From Microvirga sp. 17 mud 1-3 (GTDB lineage: Bacteria; Pseudomonadota; Alphaproteobacteria; Rhizobiales; Beijerinckiaceae), in contig NZ_CP029481.1 of NCBI RefSeq assembly GCF_003151255.1, positions 1,984,001 to 2,048,000 on the forward strand: a DNA stretch of 64,000 nucleotides, read 5' to 3'. The notes under the pieces are model-generated. The model saw nothing but the letters and a program-made list of their open reading frames with translations, was not told the DNA's origin and ran no database searches. Shown one piece after another: positions 9,171-18,245 of the stretch (position 1 is the first letter of the stretch; every line of letters begins with the position of its first letter). The translations under genes and the position numbers were made by a program.

Positions 9171-10353
9171 AGCTGCGCCGCTTGCGATCTGGATCGTCGC
9201 CGGGGAGGAATCCGGCGACCAGCTCGGCGCGAAGCTCATGCGGTCCTTGAAGGCGCGCCTCGGAGCTGCTCGCATCCGTTTCGACGGTGTCGGCGGCCAT
9301 GCCATGGAGCGGGAGGGCCTGAAGAGCCTCTTTCCCCTCGAAGACATCGCCGTCATGGGGTTCTCGGCCGTCATCGCCCGCCTGCCGACCATCCTGCGGC
9401 GGATCCGCATGACGGCGGATGCGGCAGTCGCCGCGAAGCCGGACCTTCTCGTCATCATCGACAGCCCCGACTTCACCCATCGGGTCGCCCAGGCCGTGCG
9501 GGCGCAGGCCCCCGGCATTCCCATCGTGGATTATGTCAGCCCCTCGGTCTGGGCCTGGCGTCCGGGCCGGGCACCGAAGATGCGGGCATACGTGGACCAT
9601 CTATTGGCCCTGTTGCCCTTCGAGCCTGAGGCGCATCGGCGCCTGGGCGGCCCGCCCACCACCTATGTGGGACATCCGCTGATCGAGCGTCTGGACGAGA
9701 TCCGCCCCGCTGCGGGCGAGCGCGGGGCGGCGCCGGGAGAGCCCTTGCGGCTCCTCGTTCTGCCGGGAAGCCGGCGCTCCGAGGTCAGCCGGCTGATGGA
9801 GCCGTTCGGTCAGGCCCTGGCGCTCCTGAAAGAACGCTCTCCGCGGCCCTTCGAGGTGACGATCCCGGCCGTGCCGCACCTCGCCGACGAGATCCGGCAC
9901 CGGGCAGCCGACTGGCCCGTGACGCCGACCTTCGTTCAGGGTGAGGCCGCGAAATGGGAGGCCTTCCGCCGGGCCGACGCCGCGCTCGCAGCGTCGGGCA
10001 CCGTCACTCTTGAGCTCGGCCTGTCGGGCGTCCCGATGGTGGTGGCCTACCGGGTCTCGAAGCTCGAGGAGGTCCTGAAATACCTCATCAAGGCGCCGTC
10101 CATCGTCCTTACAAATCTCGTCCTCGGCGAGAACGTGATCCCTGAGCTGATCCAGTGGGACTGCACACCCGAGAAGCTGGCATCCGCGCTCCTCCCGCTC
10201 CTCTCCGACACGCCCGAGCGCCGCCGCCAGGAAGAAGCCTTCCGCCGCCTCGACGATCTCATGCGGATCGGCGACGAGCAGCCCAGCGAGCGTGCAGCAC
10301 GGATCGTCGCCGAGGTGCTTGGGGAGAGCAGGGCTCGTCAGCCGTCGGCCTGA
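9163..10353 (+). CDS. lpxB: Lipid-A-disaccharide synthase LpxB
   Basis: 396 residues, GT-B family 19 glycosyltransferase that condenses UDP-diacylglucosamine with lipid X at the inner face of the inner membrane. The N-terminal IVAGEESGDQLGAKLM and PSVWAWRPGRAPKM motifs are diagnostic, as is LVLPGSRRSEV in the second half. The chosen GTG start at 9163 overlaps the lpxI stop and has GGAGGAAGG just upstream at 9152-9160. Last gene of the envelope operon; an intrinsic terminator follows. Confidence 0.96.
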   Translation: MSEAAPLAIWIVAGEESGDQLGAKLMRSLKARLGAARIRFDGVGGHAMEREGLKSLFPLEDIAVMGFSAVIARLPTILRRIRMTADAAVAAKPDLLVIIDSPDFTHRVAQAVRAQAPGIPIVDYVSPSVWAWRPGRAPKMRAYVDHLLALLPFEPEAHRRLGGPPTTYVGHPLIERLDEIRPAAGERGAAPGEPLRLLVLPGSRRSEVSRLMEPFGQALALLKERSPRPFEVTIPAVPHLADEIRHRAADWPVTPTFVQGEAAKWEAFRRADAALAASGTVTLELGLSGVPMVVAYRVSKLEEVLKYLIKAPSIVLTNLVLGENVIPELIQWDCTPEKLASALLPLLSDTPERRRQEEAFRRLDDLMRIGDEQPSERAARIVAEVLGESRARQPSA

Positions 10354-10393
10354 CCGCAGACCTCCCTAAGCCCGTTGAGGAGACGGTCTTATC

Positions 10394-10426
10394 ATCCCCG
10401 GCCTTATGCCGGGGATTTCTGTTTTT
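10394..10426 (+). terminator. Intrinsic terminator after lpxB
   Basis: Perfect 9-bp stem ATCCCCGGC (10394-10402) / GCCGGGGAT (10408-10416), loop CTTAT, followed by TTCTGTTTTT. It ends the uppS-to-lpxB transcription unit. The convergent TRAP genes end at 10445; in their direction no T-run follows. Confidence 0.85.
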
Positions 10427-10444
10427 GGCGATGGGCGGTCAGTC

Positions 10445-12328
10445 TCACTGAATCTTCGGCGGCTCGTCGAAGTTCAGGCCTGGGAGGTCGCCGCCGCCTG
10501 GGCCGATGCCCGGGACCAGGAGCTCATCGAGCTTCTTCTGCACCGCCGCCGGGTCGACCTTTGCGGCCGCGCCTTTGTAGTGCATCACGATCTGCGGGAA
10601 GAGCACCACGATGGCCACCATGATGAGCTGGATCACCACGAACGGAATGGCGCCCCAATAGATCTGGCCCGTCGTGATGGGCTCCATGCGCTTGCCCGTG
10701 ACCCGGTCGATATAGGGCACCTTGGGCGCGACCGAGCGCAGGAAGAACAGTGAGAAGCCGAAGGGCGGGTGCATGAACGAGGTCTGCATGTTCACGCCCA
10801 GGATGACGCCGAACCAGATCAGGTCGATCCCGAGCTTCTCGGCCGCCGGGCCCAGCAGCGGGATGATGATGAAGGCGAGCTCGAAGAAGTCGAGGAAGAA
10901 CGCCAGGAGGAAGACGAGCACGTTCACGAAGATCAGGAAGCCGACGTGGCCGCCCGGCAGGGAGGTCAGCAGGTGCTCGACCCAGATGTGGCCGTTCACG
11001 CCGTAGAAGGTGAGTGAGAACACGCGGGCGCCAATCAGGATGAACAGCACAAAGGCTGAGAGCTTCGCGGTCGCCTCCGTGGCCTGGCGCACGAGGGTGA
11101 AGTTGAAGCGGTTCGGGTTGTTGTCGAGCCGGCGCTTGACGGCCGCCAGGATGACCGAGCCGAGGGCGCCCATGGCGCCGCCTTCGGTCGGCGTCGCGAG
11201 GCCGATGAAGATGGTGCCGAGCACGAGGAAGATCAGGAGGAGGGGCGGCACCATCACGAAGGTGACCTGCTCGGCCATGCGCGACATGAGCCTGAAGCCG
11301 CTTGCGCGTTCGACGATGCCGACCACGAGCGCATAGACCGCACCGGCGATGACCATCTCGAGCGCGAGCGCCCAGGATTCGTGGTCCTTGAGCAGGACGA
11401 AATAGAGGGCGACCAGGGCGGCCGTGAGTAATGCCGAGATGACGACGCGCTTGGCCCCGAGCATCCGGTTCATCAGGGCGCAGATGAGCGCCACGACGGT
11501 CGCGACGCAGATGGTGAGGATGACGAAATCGGCGCCCGCCTTCGTATTCGTCTGCGAGAGGACGTAGTAGCCGACGAGGCCCGAGAAGACGACCAGCACG
11601 CCGAGCTGCCAGACGCCGCGGGCGCCGTTCGGCTCCCGGTAGCCGATGGCTTCCGGCGGCAGGCCCGGTGCGGCCTTCGGATTGACGATGGATGTCAGGA
11701 GCACATAGCCCGCATAGAGGCCCGACAGGATCAGCCCCGGCAGGAACGCGCCCTCGTACATATCGCCGACCGAACGGCCGAGCTGGTCGGCCATGACGAT
11801 GAGGACAAGCGACGGCGGGATGATCTGCGCCAGCGTGCCGGAGGCCGCGATGACGCCGGAGGCGAGGCGCCGGTCGTAGCCGTAGCGCAGCATGATCGGG
11901 AGCGAGATCAGGCCCATCGAAATGACGGAAGCGGCCACGACGCCCGTGGTGGCGGCGAGCAGGGCACCCACGAAGATCACCGCATAGGCCAGGCCGCCGC
12001 GGACGGTGCCGAAGAGCTGCCCGATGGTGTCGAGCAGGTCCTCGGCCATGCCGGACCGTTCGAGGATCAGCCCCATGAAGGTGAAGAACGGCACCGCTAG
12101 CAGCACCTCGTTCGACATGGTGCCGTAGACACGGTCGGGAAGGGCCTGGAGGAGGGGCCAGGAGAGCGTGATGGTGTCGGGCGCGAGCGGCGCCAGCTCG
12201 ACCGCCAGGAAGAAGAACAGGAGGCCGTTCGCCGCGAGCGAGAAGGCGACCGGATACCCGAGCAGCAGGAAGACGACGAGCGCCGCGAACATGATCGGCG
12301 CGAGGTTCTGGGCAATCAACTCAGCCAT
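10445..12328 (-). CDS. TRAP transporter large permease (DctM/FcbT3 type)
   Basis: 627 residues, highly hydrophobic. The DctM core signatures are LLAVPFFTFMGLILERSG and GVIAASGTLAQIIPPSLVL near the N-terminus, and TPTEGGAMGALG plus LGVNMQTSFMHPPFG in the second half. It is about 200 residues longer than classical DctM; the extra stretch (about 215-365, several membrane helices) lies between the two halves, as in the mannitol/chloroaromatic-type large permeases. It drives solute uptake by an ion gradient. The small permease lies 39 bp upstream; no periplasmic binding protein (DctP/TakP type) is adjacent, so the substrate cannot be guessed. Confidence 0.93.
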   Translation of the reverse strand: MAELIAQNLAPIMFAALVVFLLLGYPVAFSLAANGLLFFFLAVELAPLAPDTITLSWPLLQALPDRVYGTMSNEVLLAVPFFTFMGLILERSGMAEDLLDTIGQLFGTVRGGLAYAVIFVGALLAATTGVVAASVISMGLISLPIMLRYGYDRRLASGVIAASGTLAQIIPPSLVLIVMADQLGRSVGDMYEGAFLPGLILSGLYAGYVLLTSIVNPKAAPGLPPEAIGYREPNGARGVWQLGVLVVFSGLVGYYVLSQTNTKAGADFVILTICVATVVALICALMNRMLGAKRVVISALLTAALVALYFVLLKDHESWALALEMVIAGAVYALVVGIVERASGFRLMSRMAEQVTFVMVPPLLLIFLVLGTIFIGLATPTEGGAMGALGSVILAAVKRRLDNNPNRFNFTLVRQATEATAKLSAFVLFILIGARVFSLTFYGVNGHIWVEHLLTSLPGGHVGFLIFVNVLVFLLAFFLDFFELAFIIIPLLGPAAEKLGIDLIWFGVILGVNMQTSFMHPPFGFSLFFLRSVAPKVPYIDRVTGKRMEPITTGQIYWGAIPFVVIQLIMVAIVVLFPQIVMHYKGAAAKVDPAAVQKKLDELLVPGIGPGGGDLPGLNFDEPPKIQ

Positions 12329-12367
12329 GGACTGAAACTCCGGAAAATATGGACAGGGCCTTCACGG

Positions 12368-12985
12368 TCAGCGGATGCCGTCGCCGGGAGGCTCGCCACC
12401 TGTCGCAGTGTTCGGATCGCCCAGTTCCGTCAGGAGCCGTTCGGCCTCGGCCTCGGCGCTGTGGTTCGTCGTTTCATCGTCCAGATCGCCGCGCATGATG
12501 GCGATGCGCTTGATGAGTTCGCTCAGCCATTGCAGGCCCAGGAAGAAGAAGCCTAGAAGGATGAGGCCCTTGGCAGGCCAGATCAGCAGGCCGCCAGCAT
12601 TCGACGAGACCTCGCCCGAAAGGTAGGATTTCTGGAAATACGGCACGCACAGCCAGAGCATGATCGCCACGAAGGGGAACAGGAAGAAGACGTGCCCGAG
12701 CAGGTCGATCCAGTTGCGTGTGCGCTTCGAGAGCATGTTCGAGACGATGTCGATGCGGATGTGCTCGTTGACCTTCAGGGTCCAGGGGGAGCAGAGCATG
12801 AACACGGCGCCGAACAGGTACCATTGCAGTTCGAGCCAGGCATTCGACGAGACCCCGAAGACCCGCCGGATGATCGCGTTGATCGCCGAAACCAGGATCG
12901 CCACCACGATGGCCCAGGCCACGGTCTTCCCCAAGCGCTCGTTCAATGAGTCGATTGCTCGGGACAGCTTCAGGAATGCTGTCAT
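12368..12985 (-). CDS. TRAP transporter small permease (DctQ/FcbT2 type)
   Basis: 205 residues with four predicted membrane segments, at about 20-40, 55-75, 95-120 and 140-160. The family pattern NAIIRRVFG then AWLELQWYLFGAVFMLC and NEHIRIDIV is clear. It partners the large permease immediately downstream on the same strand. The last 45 residues are a hydrophilic, acidic cytoplasmic tail. The upstream region carries an imperfect inverted repeat (13034-13060) that could be an operator. Confidence 0.92.
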   Translation of the reverse strand: MTAFLKLSRAIDSLNERLGKTVAWAIVVAILVSAINAIIRRVFGVSSNAWLELQWYLFGAVFMLCSPWTLKVNEHIRIDIVSNMLSKRTRNWIDLLGHVFFLFPFVAIMLWLCVPYFQKSYLSGEVSSNAGGLLIWPAKGLILLGFFFLGLQWLSELIKRIAIMRGDLDDETTNHSAEAEAERLLTELGDPNTATGGEPPGDGIR

Positions 12986-13313
12986 CCGGTTTTCCCCTGA
13001 TCGTCTCTGTTCGTTGGTTTTGTCAGGGTGTAGCTAACGAAGTTGCAGCCTCTTCGCTAGAGCCCGAAGCCCCTGAACGCACTCAACTTAAGGCGAGTAC
13101 CCTCTGTGCATTCGTGTCACAAGGGGGCCCGCCACGAAAATTATGATGCGCGACGACGGGCCGTTCGGGCAACGATCGCACTTCCCAAAGGGCATGTCCC
13201 GCGTCTTTCCAGGGCGATCCTTTCCGGTATGAGGATTTGCGTCCCATATTCGGGCGCTGGCGGCCCCTTGCGGCTCTTGCTATGGTCCGCCGCGAAAAGG
13301 GAGGCGCGTAGCC
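12986..13313. other. Divergent intergenic region dctQ / nnrU
   Basis: 328 bp without a credible gene. It must hold the promoters of the TRAP pair (-) and of nnrU (+). The only structure I see is an imperfect 9-bp inverted repeat, CTAACGAAG (13034-13042) and CTTCGCTAG (13052-13060), with a 9-bp spacer, about 50 bp upstream of dctQ; the size and symmetry suit a regulator site, but no regulator gene is adjacent. Confidence 0.4.
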
Positions 13314-13907
13314 GTGACGCTGCTGGTTCTGGGTCTGATCGTGTTCCTGGGCACCCATGCGTTCAGCATGGCCCGCAAGGCGCGGGCGAGCCTCGTCGGA
13401 AGGATCGGGGAGGGGGCCTATAAGGGGCTCTATTCCCTGGTATCGGCCGTCGGGATCGTGCTGATCGCCATCGGCTTCGGCCGGTATCGGGCCGAGGGCT
13501 ACATCCCCGTATGGGATCCCCCGGTCTGGACCCGACACTTGGCGCTGCTTCTCGTATGGTTCGCCTTCGTGGCCCTTGCGGCCGCTTATCTCCCGGGCCG
13601 GATCAAGCGGGCGCTCAAGCATCCGATGCTGGCGGCCGTGAAGGTCTGGGCCCTCGCCCACCTTCTCGCGAATGGCGACCTCGGCTCGATCCTCCTGTTC
13701 GGCTCTTTCCTGGTTTGGGCAGTGCTGGCCCGGATCAGCGCCAAGCGCCGGGATGTCGCTGCCGGGCATGGCGCTCCAAGGGGCAGCGCCCACGAGACCC
13801 GCAACGATATTCTCGCTGTCGTCGTCGGCACGGCTGTCTATCTCGCTTTCGTGTTCTGGCTGCACCCGCTTCTCATCGGCGTTCCGGTCCTGCCCGGCCG
13901 GGCCTGA
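13314..13907 (+). CDS. NnrU family integral membrane protein
   Basis: 197 residues with about five or six hydrophobic segments. The N-terminus MTLLVLGLIVFLGTHAFSM and the internal LKHPMLAAVKVWALAHLLANGDLGS are hallmarks of the NnrU family, where His and Lys motifs are conserved. NnrU was named for nitric-oxide reductase expression in Rhodobacter, but related proteins occur widely; some act in carotenoid isomerisation (Z-ISO). No denitrification or carotenoid genes are nearby, so the role here is open. GTG start at 13314 with GGGAGGCG upstream. Confidence 0.85.
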   Translation: MTLLVLGLIVFLGTHAFSMARKARASLVGRIGEGAYKGLYSLVSAVGIVLIAIGFGRYRAEGYIPVWDPPVWTRHLALLLVWFAFVALAAAYLPGRIKRALKHPMLAAVKVWALAHLLANGDLGSILLFGSFLVWAVLARISAKRRDVAAGHGAPRGSAHETRNDILAVVVGTAVYLAFVFWLHPLLIGVPVLPGRA

Positions 13908-14027
13908 TCTGCCCCTGAACGGGCGCGGCGAAAGCCGATGCGACGCAATCGGCCTCTCGCCTTCATCGGGGGGCTGTGCTAGGCGACCCACTTCGATGGA
14001 GGAGGCGGTTCCGGCCGCAGGAGACGT

Positions 14028-14699
14028 ATGGTTTCGAACGATGAGTTCATCCGCGAGGTCGACGAGGAATATCGCCGCGACCAGATGGCCCAGATCTGGC
14101 AGCGCTACAACGGCCTGATCATCGGGGCCGCGATCCTCGTCGTGGCCGGAGTCGGCGGCTGGCGCTACTGGGAGCATTCGCAGGAAACCCGCGCCCAGGC
14201 CGCAGCCGTCCGTTACGAGGACGCCTTGAAGCTGTCCCGCGACGACAAGGGCAAGGACGCCGAGGCGGCTCTCGAGAGCCTCGCGAAGGAGAGCGATGGT
14301 GGCTACGGCCTCCTCGCCCGCTTCCGCCTGGCCGCCGAGATGGGGCGCCAGAACCCCGAGAACGGCGCCTCCGCCTATGACGCCCTCGCCAAGGACGGAA
14401 GCCTGAGCACTCTCTGGCAGGATCTGGCCCGCCTGCGCGCCGCATGGCTGCGGCTCGACAGCGCGGATCCGGCCAAGATCCGCCCGGACCTTGAGCGGAT
14501 CGCCGTGCCGGAGAACCCCTGGCGGCATTCCGCCCGTGAGCTTCTCGGCCTGTCCGGCCTGAAGGCCGGCGACATGGATTATGCCGGCAAGTGGTTCGAC
14601 CAGATTGCGGCCGACCGCGAGACCCCGTCGGCCCTCAAGCAGCGGCTTGCGGTGTATACTGCCCTTGTGGCGGGTGGTCCCGTTCCGGTGACCCAGTAA
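14028..14699 (+). CDS. YfgM-like membrane-anchored TPR protein
   Basis: 223 residues. An N-terminal cytoplasmic helix (EEYRRDQMAQIWQRYNG) precedes one membrane helix at about 30-48 (GLIIGAAILVVAGVGGW) and then a periplasmic helical-repeat domain. This is the architecture of the DUF2133/YfgM family, ancillary to the SecYEG translocon. In E. coli the yfgM gene is also next to der, though with bamB between; here der follows by 18 bp and bamB is absent. Function in periplasmic chaperone handover is inferred from the family. Confidence 0.85.
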   Translation: MVSNDEFIREVDEEYRRDQMAQIWQRYNGLIIGAAILVVAGVGGWRYWEHSQETRAQAAAVRYEDALKLSRDDKGKDAEAALESLAKESDGGYGLLARFRLAAEMGRQNPENGASAYDALAKDGSLSTLWQDLARLRAAWLRLDSADPAKIRPDLERIAVPENPWRHSARELLGLSGLKAGDMDYAGKWFDQIAADRETPSALKQRLAVYTALVAGGPVPVTQ

Positions 14700-14717
14700 A
14701 GGAAGGCGAGACAGGAC

Positions 14718-16067
14718 ATGACGCCCACCGTCGCCATTGTCGGGCGGCCGAATGTCGGCAAGTCGACTCTGTTCAACCGGCTCGTCGGCAAGAAGCTGGC
14801 CCTGGTCGACGACCGGCCGGGGGTAACCCGCGACCGGCGCGAGGGCGAGGCGCGCCTCGGCGATCTGGAGTTCCGCATCGTCGATACGGCCGGGCTCGAG
14901 GAATCGACCGAAGAATCGCTCCTCGGGCGCATGCGCGCACAGACGGAAGCTGCCATCGGGGATGCGGACGTCATCCTGTTCGTCATCGACGCGCGAGTCG
15001 GAATCCTTCCGGCCGACCGGCCCTTCGCTGAGCTCGTGCGTCGGTCCGGCAAGCCCGTGATCCTCATTGCCAACAAGGCGGAGGGCGGTGCGGGCCTTGC
15101 GGGTGCCTACGAGGCTTTCTCCCTGGGGCTCGGGGAGCCGGTGCCGCTCTCGGCCGAGCATGGGGAGGGCATGGCGGACCTCTTCGAGGCCCTGATGCCG
15201 TATTTTCCCGATCCTCGGGATCTGGAAGACGAGGAGGAAGAGGATCCGGGCAAGCCGCTGCAGGTCGCCATCGTCGGGCGCCCGAATGCGGGTAAGTCGA
15301 CCCTCATCAACCGGATGGTGGGTGAAGATCGCCTCCTCACCGGCCCGGAGGCCGGCATCACGCGGGATTCGATCTCCCTCGACTGGACCTGGCGCGGACG
15401 CGCCTTCAAGCTGTTCGACACGGCGGGTCTGCGCAAGCGCGCCCGGGTCGAGGACAAGCTGGAGAAGCTCTCGGTCGCCGATGCGCTGCGCGCCGTGCGC
15501 TTTGCCGAGGTGGTGGTGGTCCTCCTCGATGCCACGATCCCGTTCGAGAAGCAGGACCTGTCCATTGTCGACCTAGTGGAGCAGGAGGGCCGTGCCCTCG
15601 TGATCGGCCTCAACAAGTGGGACCTGGTGGCCGACCAGCCGGGACTTCTGAAGGAGCTGAAGGAGAAGGCCTCACGCCTCCTGCCCCAGGTGAAGGGAGC
15701 GCCCGTGGTGCCGCTTTCAGGACTCGCTGGCAGCGGCATCGACTCTCTGATGAAGGCGATCATGCAGGTTCATGAAACCTGGAACCGCCGCATCTCCACT
15801 GCGCGGCTCAATCAATGGCTGTCCGAGGCCCTGGAGGCCAACCCGCCCCCGGCGGTGTCCGGCCGCCGGATCAAAATCCGCTACATGACGCAGGTAAAGG
15901 CCAGGCCCCCGCATTTCGCCATCTTCGGCAACCAGCTCGATGCCCTGCCGAAAAGCTACACCCGGTATCTCGTGAACAATATCCGCGAGGCCTTCGACCT
16001 CCCGGGCGTTCCGATCCGCGTTTCCCTGCGCATGGGCAAGAACCCGTTCGACAAGGAACGGAAATAA
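14718..16067 (+). CDS. der: Ribosome-associated GTPase Der (EngA)
   Basis: 449 residues. Two tandem Era-like GTPase domains: the first has GRPNVGKST near residue 9 and DTAGL; the second starts near residue 178 with [28 protein letters not shown] and GLNKWD. A C-terminal KH-like domain closes the protein ([18 protein letters not shown]). It acts in late 50S subunit maturation. An acidic linker ([10 protein letters not shown]) joins the two G domains. Good ribosome-binding site GGAAGGCGAG before the ATG. Confidence 0.97.
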   Translation: MTPTVAIVGRPNVGKSTLFNRLVGKKLALVDDRPGVTRDRREGEARLGDLEFRIVDTAGLEESTEESLLGRMRAQTEAAIGDADVILFVIDARVGILPADRPFAELVRRSGKPVILIANKAEGGAGLAGAYEAFSLGLGEPVPLSAEHGEGMADLFEALMPYFPDPRDLEDEEEEDPGKPLQVAIVGRPNAGKSTLINRMVGEDRLLTGPEAGITRDSISLDWTWRGRAFKLFDTAGLRKRARVEDKLEKLSVADALRAVRFAEVVVVLLDATIPFEKQDLSIVDLVEQEGRALVIGLNKWDLVADQPGLLKELKEKASRLLPQVKGAPVVPLSGLAGSGIDSLMKAIMQVHETWNRRISTARLNQWLSEALEANPPPAVSGRRIKIRYMTQVKARPPHFAIFGNQLDALPKSYTRYLVNNIREAFDLPGVPIRVSLRMGKNPFDKERK

Positions 16068-16257
16068 GCGAGCGCGCTGGTCCGCGGCGCGATCTGCAAC
16101 AGGGCGCTCTTTATCTGAAAGCACTCCCAAAAGGGGAAGCCGCGGCCACAGCGGCTTGCTTCTTCAGGCCAGCGCCGGGATAGTATTCCGGCCGTATTTC
16201 GCGTCTGAGTCGTCATGGTCCTGCAACGGGAACGGGACCGGCCGGGAACGCCGACCG

Positions 16258-17442
16258 ATGGATGAGGTTCTGTCGCAGCGTCGCTTGTCGGAGCTGATCG
16301 GGGCGATCTACGATTGCGCCCTCGATCCCGGCCGCTGGGAGGCGACCCTTGCGGAGATCGCCGGCACCTTCGATTGCGCGGTCGTGTCCCTCACGCTGAA
16401 CGATCTCCACGGCAACCGCTTCCTCATCAACAAGGCGGCCGGATGGCAGCCTGAATTGCTGCGGCTCAAGTCCGAGCGGCACGTGGCGGAGATCAACGCC
16501 CGGCTGACCGAGTGGCTCGCCCTGCAGCCTTCCATCGACGAGATGTTCGTCACTTCGGCCCATCTGAGCCCCGAATACATTCAGAAATCCCTCTATGTGG
16601 AAGAATGCCTGAAGCCGCAGGGGATCGTGGACATCATGCATATGTTCCTGATGTACACCCATCGGCAATTCGCCGAGATCGGCCTAGGGCGCCATGCGCG
16701 CCAGGGGCTCATCACGCCGCGGGAGGTTGAGCTCGGGCGCCTGTTGCTGCCACACCTGCGCCGGGCCGTGACGATCAGCGGCATCCTGGACGCGCAGGCC
16801 GTCGAGCATGCCCGCATGGCCGAGGCGCTCGATGCGCTGCGGTGCGGGGTCGTGCTCGCCGACGGTCGTGGAGCCATCCTGCACGCGAACCGGGCCGCCG
16901 AGGGAATGATGCGCGACGGTGGCCCAATCCGGAGCCAGAACGGCATGTTGGCAGCAGGCACCCAGGCGGCCAGCCGGGAGCTTCGCAATACCATCGGGCT
17001 GGCGACACGGGACGAGACGTCCCTTGGACAGGAGGGTAGCGCCGTCCGCCTCACGCCCGCCGGGCTCCCTCCTGCCTACGCGCATGTGCTGCCGATGACG
17101 GCCGGAAGCCTGCGCACACAATTGCGGCCCGACGCGGTGGCGGCCGTGTTCGTCAGCATGCCTGACGAGCCATGCAGGGTCGGCCCGCTGGCCCAGGCCT
17201 TCAACCTTACGGCGGCCGAGACGAGAGTGCTGGAGGGGCTCCTTGCCGGACATACCCTGGCGGAGACCGCCCGCCATCTCGGAGTGGCGCCGTCGACGGC
17301 CAAGACCCATCTGGACCACATCTTCGCGAAGGCCGGCGTGTCCCGCCAGACGGAGCTGATCCGTCTGGCGATGCGAATGACCCTTCCGGTCCAATCGGTT
17401 CCGGGAGGCGCCCTTCAGGAGCCGCGCCGCAAACCCGATTAG
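16258..17442 (+). CDS. LuxR-type helix-turn-helix transcriptional regulator
   Basis: 394 residues. The C-terminal GerE/LuxR HTH is at about 325-385 (NLTAAETRVLEGLLAGHTL, then VAPSTAKTHLDHIFAKAGV). The N-terminal two thirds hold no autoinducer-binding or receiver signature; a central stretch (ALRCGVVLADGRGAILHANRAAE) looks PAS-like. The start is set at ATG 16258 (MDEVLSQRRLSELI); an in-frame ATG 34 codons earlier lacks a ribosome site. Its stop overlaps the stop of the convergent LysE gene, and it may regulate that exporter, but this is a guess from proximity. Confidence 0.85.
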   Translation: MDEVLSQRRLSELIGAIYDCALDPGRWEATLAEIAGTFDCAVVSLTLNDLHGNRFLINKAAGWQPELLRLKSERHVAEINARLTEWLALQPSIDEMFVTSAHLSPEYIQKSLYVEECLKPQGIVDIMHMFLMYTHRQFAEIGLGRHARQGLITPREVELGRLLLPHLRRAVTISGILDAQAVEHARMAEALDALRCGVVLADGRGAILHANRAAEGMMRDGGPIRSQNGMLAAGTQAASRELRNTIGLATRDETSLGQEGSAVRLTPAGLPPAYAHVLPMTAGSLRTQLRPDAVAAVFVSMPDEPCRVGPLAQAFNLTAAETRVLEGLLAGHTLAETARHLGVAPSTAKTHLDHIFAKAGVSRQTELIRLAMRMTLPVQSVPGGALQEPRRKPD

Positions 17443-18059
17443 AAACGCAGTTGTACGGCGTTCGCGGCCATCAGGAGACCGAGCGCTCCCAGGATCAGGC
17501 CGGACGCCTTGTTGAAAAGGTTCAGGACCGTCACGCTCAGTCTTGCGCGAAGCACCGCGACGCCACCGCTCACGATCAGCCACCAGCCGACCGAGGCGGC
17601 GAACACGCCTGCGATCATCGTCGAGGCGGCACTTGGTTCCGGGGCCGCGACGACCGGCAGGACAGCTGCCAGAAGGACGGGGGTCAGTGGATTGAACAGG
17701 GCGCAGGCGACGGCGCTGCAATAGGACGATACGGCACCCCGACTGTCGGTGCACGGCGCCGCCAGGGAGATAGTACGACCGAGGACGCGGGCGCTCAGCC
17801 AGAGGAGGAGGCCGGCCGACATGATCGAAAGCGCGACCTGGCTGTCCTTCATAGCGGCCGCGAGGGCAGGGCCGAGGCCCAGGATCGCGCAGGTCGTGTA
17901 GAGCACCAGGACGGTCGCGGCTCCGAGCCCGGTGGCGAACCCCGCAAGGGCGCCCGAACCCAGTGCGCGCTGGATGCAGAGCAGGCTCATCGGCCCGATC
18001 GGCATGGTGATCGCCAGCCCGACAGTCGCGCCCGACAGGAATGCCGACATGCCGCTCAT
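17439..18059 (-). CDS. LysE/RhtB family amino-acid exporter
   Basis: 206 residues, about six membrane helices. The family N-terminus is seen as GATVGLAITMPIGPMSLLCIQ, in which the usual PGP motif is PIGP. LysE/RhtB proteins export amino acids and related metabolites across the inner membrane; the substrate is not predictable. The gene converges with the LuxR-type regulator, and the two stop codons overlap on opposite strands (17439-17442), leaving no room for a terminator between them. Confidence 0.88.
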   Translation of the reverse strand: MSGMSAFLSGATVGLAITMPIGPMSLLCIQRALGSGALAGFATGLGAATVLVLYTTCAILGLGPALAAAMKDSQVALSIMSAGLLLWLSARVLGRTISLAAPCTDSRGAVSSYCSAVACALFNPLTPVLLAAVLPVVAAPEPSAASTMIAGVFAASVGWWLIVSGGVAVLRARLSVTVLNLFNKASGLILGALGLLMAANAVQLRF

Positions 18060-18189
18060 AAGCCCGCCTCGCTGAAGCCCTTCGCCCGGCCAGGACGCGA
18101 CGTTAGCGATTCAGGCTCTGCGCCGCGTCCACCGTTCGGTGGAGGCGGATGGCGGCGAAGGGTGCGCTACGTCGTAACGCTCAGCGGGC

Positions 18190-18218
18190 AAAAGAAAGGG
18201 CGGCCTTTCGGGCTGCCC
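18190..18218 (-). terminator. Intrinsic terminator of the dnaB-purF-SDR unit
   Basis: Read on the minus strand: GGGCAGCC, loop CGAAA, GGCCGCCC (one A-C mismatch), then TTTCTTTT. It lies 27 bp after the stop of the SDR gene and would end that transcript. Confidence 0.7.
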
Positions 18219-18245
18219 TGACGATGCCGGGAAAACGCGATGCTC

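Noticed and set aside
13083..15161. A 692-codon open frame on the minus strand opposite nnrU, the YfgM-like gene and der
   Set aside because: Same explanation: antisense shadow of confident plus-strand genes, no family features.
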